From Trueperaceae bacterium (GTDB lineage: Bacteria > Deinococcota > Deinococci > Deinococcales > Trueperaceae): a stretch of DNA of 5,291 nucleotides. Below the pieces are notes generated by a model. The model was not told the origin of the DNA. It did no database searches and saw only the letters and a program-made list of their open reading frames with translations. The stretch is from contig SKWV01000481.1 of assembly GCA_007128755.1 (NCBI GenBank), forward strand, positions 1 to 5,291, given 5' to 3'. Shown here piece by piece: positions 3,814 through 5,291 of this stretch. Every line of letters begins with the position of its first letter. The stretch's first letter is position 1. The position numbers were made by a program, and so were the translations under genes.

Positions 3814-5291
3814 ATGGCAGAGCGACATGAGCTCGACACGCTCCGCCGCCGCCTCCGCGAGGTCGACGACCTCACGGCCGCGGCGGCTGTGCTTCACTGG
3901 GACCGCAACACCTTCATGCCCCCCGGCGGCGCCGAGGCGCGCGGACGCCACCTCGCGACGCTCGTCCGCCTGGCCCACGAGCGGCTCGTGGATCCGACCG
4001 TGCGCGCCTCGATCGACGCCCTGGGCGCCGCACCCGACGACTTGACCGAACGTGATCGCGACATGGTGCGCGTGATCGCCGCCGACTTAGGTCGTGCCGA
4101 GCGCGTGCCGAGCGCGTTCCTCGGCCGGCTCACCGCGAGCTCCGCAGCGTCGTTCGAGGCCTGGAAGACGGCGCGCGCGACCGGCGACTTCGCCCACGTC
4201 GCGCCGCACCTCGAGCGCACGGTCGACCTGTCGCGCGAGTTCGCGTCGTTCTTCCCCGAAGCCGAACACCCGGCCGACGCGATGATCGACGCGCGCGAGC
4301 CGGGGATGACGGTGGCCAGCGTGGCGCCGCTCTTGGCCGACCTCAGGCGCGCCCTCGTCCCCGTGGTCGAGGTGCTGCGGGCGGCGCCGCTCCCCGAGAG
4401 CGTGTTCGCCGGTCGCTTCGAGCCCGAGGCGCAGTTGCGCCTCGCGTACGCGTTCGCCACCACGCTCGGGTACGATCCCGCACGCGGCCGCCAAGACGTC
4501 GCGCCGCACCCGTTCGCGACACGCTTCGCGCACGGCGACGTCCGCATCACCACGCGCGTGCGCGAGGACGACCTCACCGAGGCGTTGTTCAGCACCCTGC
4601 ACGAGGCCGGGCACGGCATGTACGAGCAAGGCGTCGACGCGGGGCTCGACGCGACGCTCCTCGGGCGAGGCGCCTCCGCCGGGGTGCACGAGAGCCAGGC
4701 ACGGCTCTGGGAGAACCTGGTCGGCCGCAGTCGCGCCTTCTGGACCTACGCGCTCCCGCACGTGCAGCGAGCGTTCCCGGACTTGGCCGGCGTCGACACG
4801 GAGGCCGCCTACCGCGCCGTCAACGTGGTGAGGCCCTCCACCATCCGGACCGACGCCGACGAGGTGACGTACAACCTGCACGTCATCATCCGCTTCGACC
4901 TCGAGGCGGAGCTGCTCGAGGGACGCCTCGCCGTCCGCGACCTGCCCGACGCCTGGGCGGCACGCTACGAGAGCGACCTGGGCATCACGCCCGAGAACCA
5001 CGCCGAGGGCGCGCTGCAGGACGTGCACTGGTTCAGCGGTATGGTGGGTGGTCAGTTCCAAGGCTACGCGCTCGGCAACGTCCTCAGCGCCCAGTTCTTG
5101 GACGCCGCCCGGCGCTCGCTGGGCGATCTCGACGATCGGATCGCGCAGGGCTCGTTCGAAGACCTCCTGAGCTGGCTGCGCGAACACGTCTACCGCTTCG
5201 GCCGCCGTCGCTCCGTCGACGACCTCGTGGTCGGGGCCACTGGAGAAGCGATGCGACTCGAACCCTACCTGACCTACCTGCACGACAAGTA
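3814..5291 (+). CDS. M32-family metallocarboxypeptidase (carboxypeptidase Taq type), 3' end cut
   Basis: This cytoplasmic zinc enzyme removes C-terminal amino acids from peptides with broad specificity. The 492 visible residues cover nearly the whole family length of about 500. Motifs occur in order: LHWDRNTFMPPGGAEARG near the N-terminus, HPFAT (from H232), DVRITTR (from D242), the zinc motif HEAGH (H263, E264, H267), HESQARLWEN with third ligand E293 exactly 30 residues after H263 as in the Pyrococcus enzyme, IRTDADEVTYNLH (from I344), and GGQFQGYALGNVLSAQF near residue 412. All catalytic and zinc-binding residues are present, so it should be active. The ATG at 3814 fits the family start and its promoter. 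The window ends two bases into a codon (TA). This may be a stop, or the Tyr of the K-Y pair common at the family's C-terminus, so a few residues may be missing. Metal-free or heat behaviour cannot be inferred. Confidence 0.96.
   Translation, partial: MAERHELDTLRRRLREVDDLTAAAAVLHWDRNTFMPPGGAEARGRHLATLVRLAHERLVDPTVRASIDALGAAPDDLTERDRDMVRVIAADLGRAERVPSAFLGRLTASSAASFEAWKTARATGDFAHVAPHLERTVDLSREFASFFPEAEHPADAMIDAREPGMTVASVAPLLADLRRALVPVVEVLRAAPLPESVFAGRFEPEAQLRLAYAFATTLGYDPARGRQDVAPHPFATRFAHGDVRITTRVREDDLTEALFSTLHEAGHGMYEQGVDAGLDATLLGRGASAGVHESQARLWENLVGRSRAFWTYALPHVQRAFPDLAGVDTEAAYRAVNVVRPSTIRTDADEVTYNLHVIIRFDLEAELLEGRLAVRDLPDAWAARYESDLGITPENHAEGALQDVHWFSGMVGGQFQGYALGNVLSAQFLDAARRSLGDLDDRIAQGSFEDLLSWLREHVYRFGRRRSVDDLVVGATGEAMRLEPYLTYLHDK

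Noticed and set aside
3042..3875. A 277-codon open frame on the minus strand opposite the hemolysin III-family gene
   Set aside because: Its translation is His/Glu/Arg-rich and is the expected complement of hydrophobic membrane-segment codons. The plus-strand protein is clearly real.
698..4045. A 1115-codon open frame on the plus strand spanning five annotated genes
   Set aside because: It is antisense to mscL, the VOC gene and the methyltransferase gene, and out of frame with the sulfurtransferase, hemolysin III and M32 genes. Its translation is an Arg/Ala/Gly-rich, low-complexity product with no family motifs, as expected from stop-poor frames in very GC-rich DNA.
4087..5283. A 398-codon open frame on the minus strand opposite the M32 gene
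   Set aside because: The plus-strand frame carries every M32 motif in order. The minus-strand translation shows no recognisable domain and lacks a plausible start or ribosome-binding site, so it is an antisense shadow.

Overview
This is a GC-rich, gene-dense bacterial window with seven protein-coding genes and no gap longer than about 80 bases. I see no RNA genes, mobile elements or CRISPR arrays. High GC, a Taq-type M32 carboxypeptidase, and -10 boxes placed 5-6 bases before ATG codons (leaderless transcripts) fit Deinococcota, perhaps a Truepera-like lineage, from an assembled genome. High-GC Actinomycetota also use leaderless genes and cannot be excluded. This assignment is inference.

Layout. 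The left edge holds the 3' end of a plus-strand gene (1-354), tentatively the C-terminal part of a DUF3084-type protein. It converges with no intervening base on a minus-strand cluster, transcribed right to left: a TrmH/SpoU-family RNA 2'-O-methyltransferase (1277-2092), a VOC/glyoxalase-fold protein (860-1270) and the large-conductance mechanosensitive channel MscL (355-804). A 46-bp divergent promoter region (2093-2138) separates this cluster from three plus-strand genes. These are a two-domain 3-mercaptopyruvate-type sulfurtransferase (2139-2999), a hemolysin III/PAQR-family membrane protein (3054-3734) and an M32 metallocarboxypeptidase (3814 to the right edge, whose last codon is cut).

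How it fits together. The minus-strand genes sit close enough to be one transcript, with a 6-bp and then a 55-bp gap. The three plus-strand genes each appear to have their own promoter with the -10 element almost touching the start codon, so they are probably separate leaderless units. The products (RNA modification, osmotic safety valve, sulfur transfer, membrane protein, peptide turnover) do not form one obvious pathway. I read this as ordinary chromosomal housekeeping content and found no convincing new multi-gene system. The most useful second looks are the repeated leaderless promoter layout, a perfect 7-bp inverted repeat where the -35 region of the M32 gene should be, and the apparent loss of metal ligands in the VOC protein.
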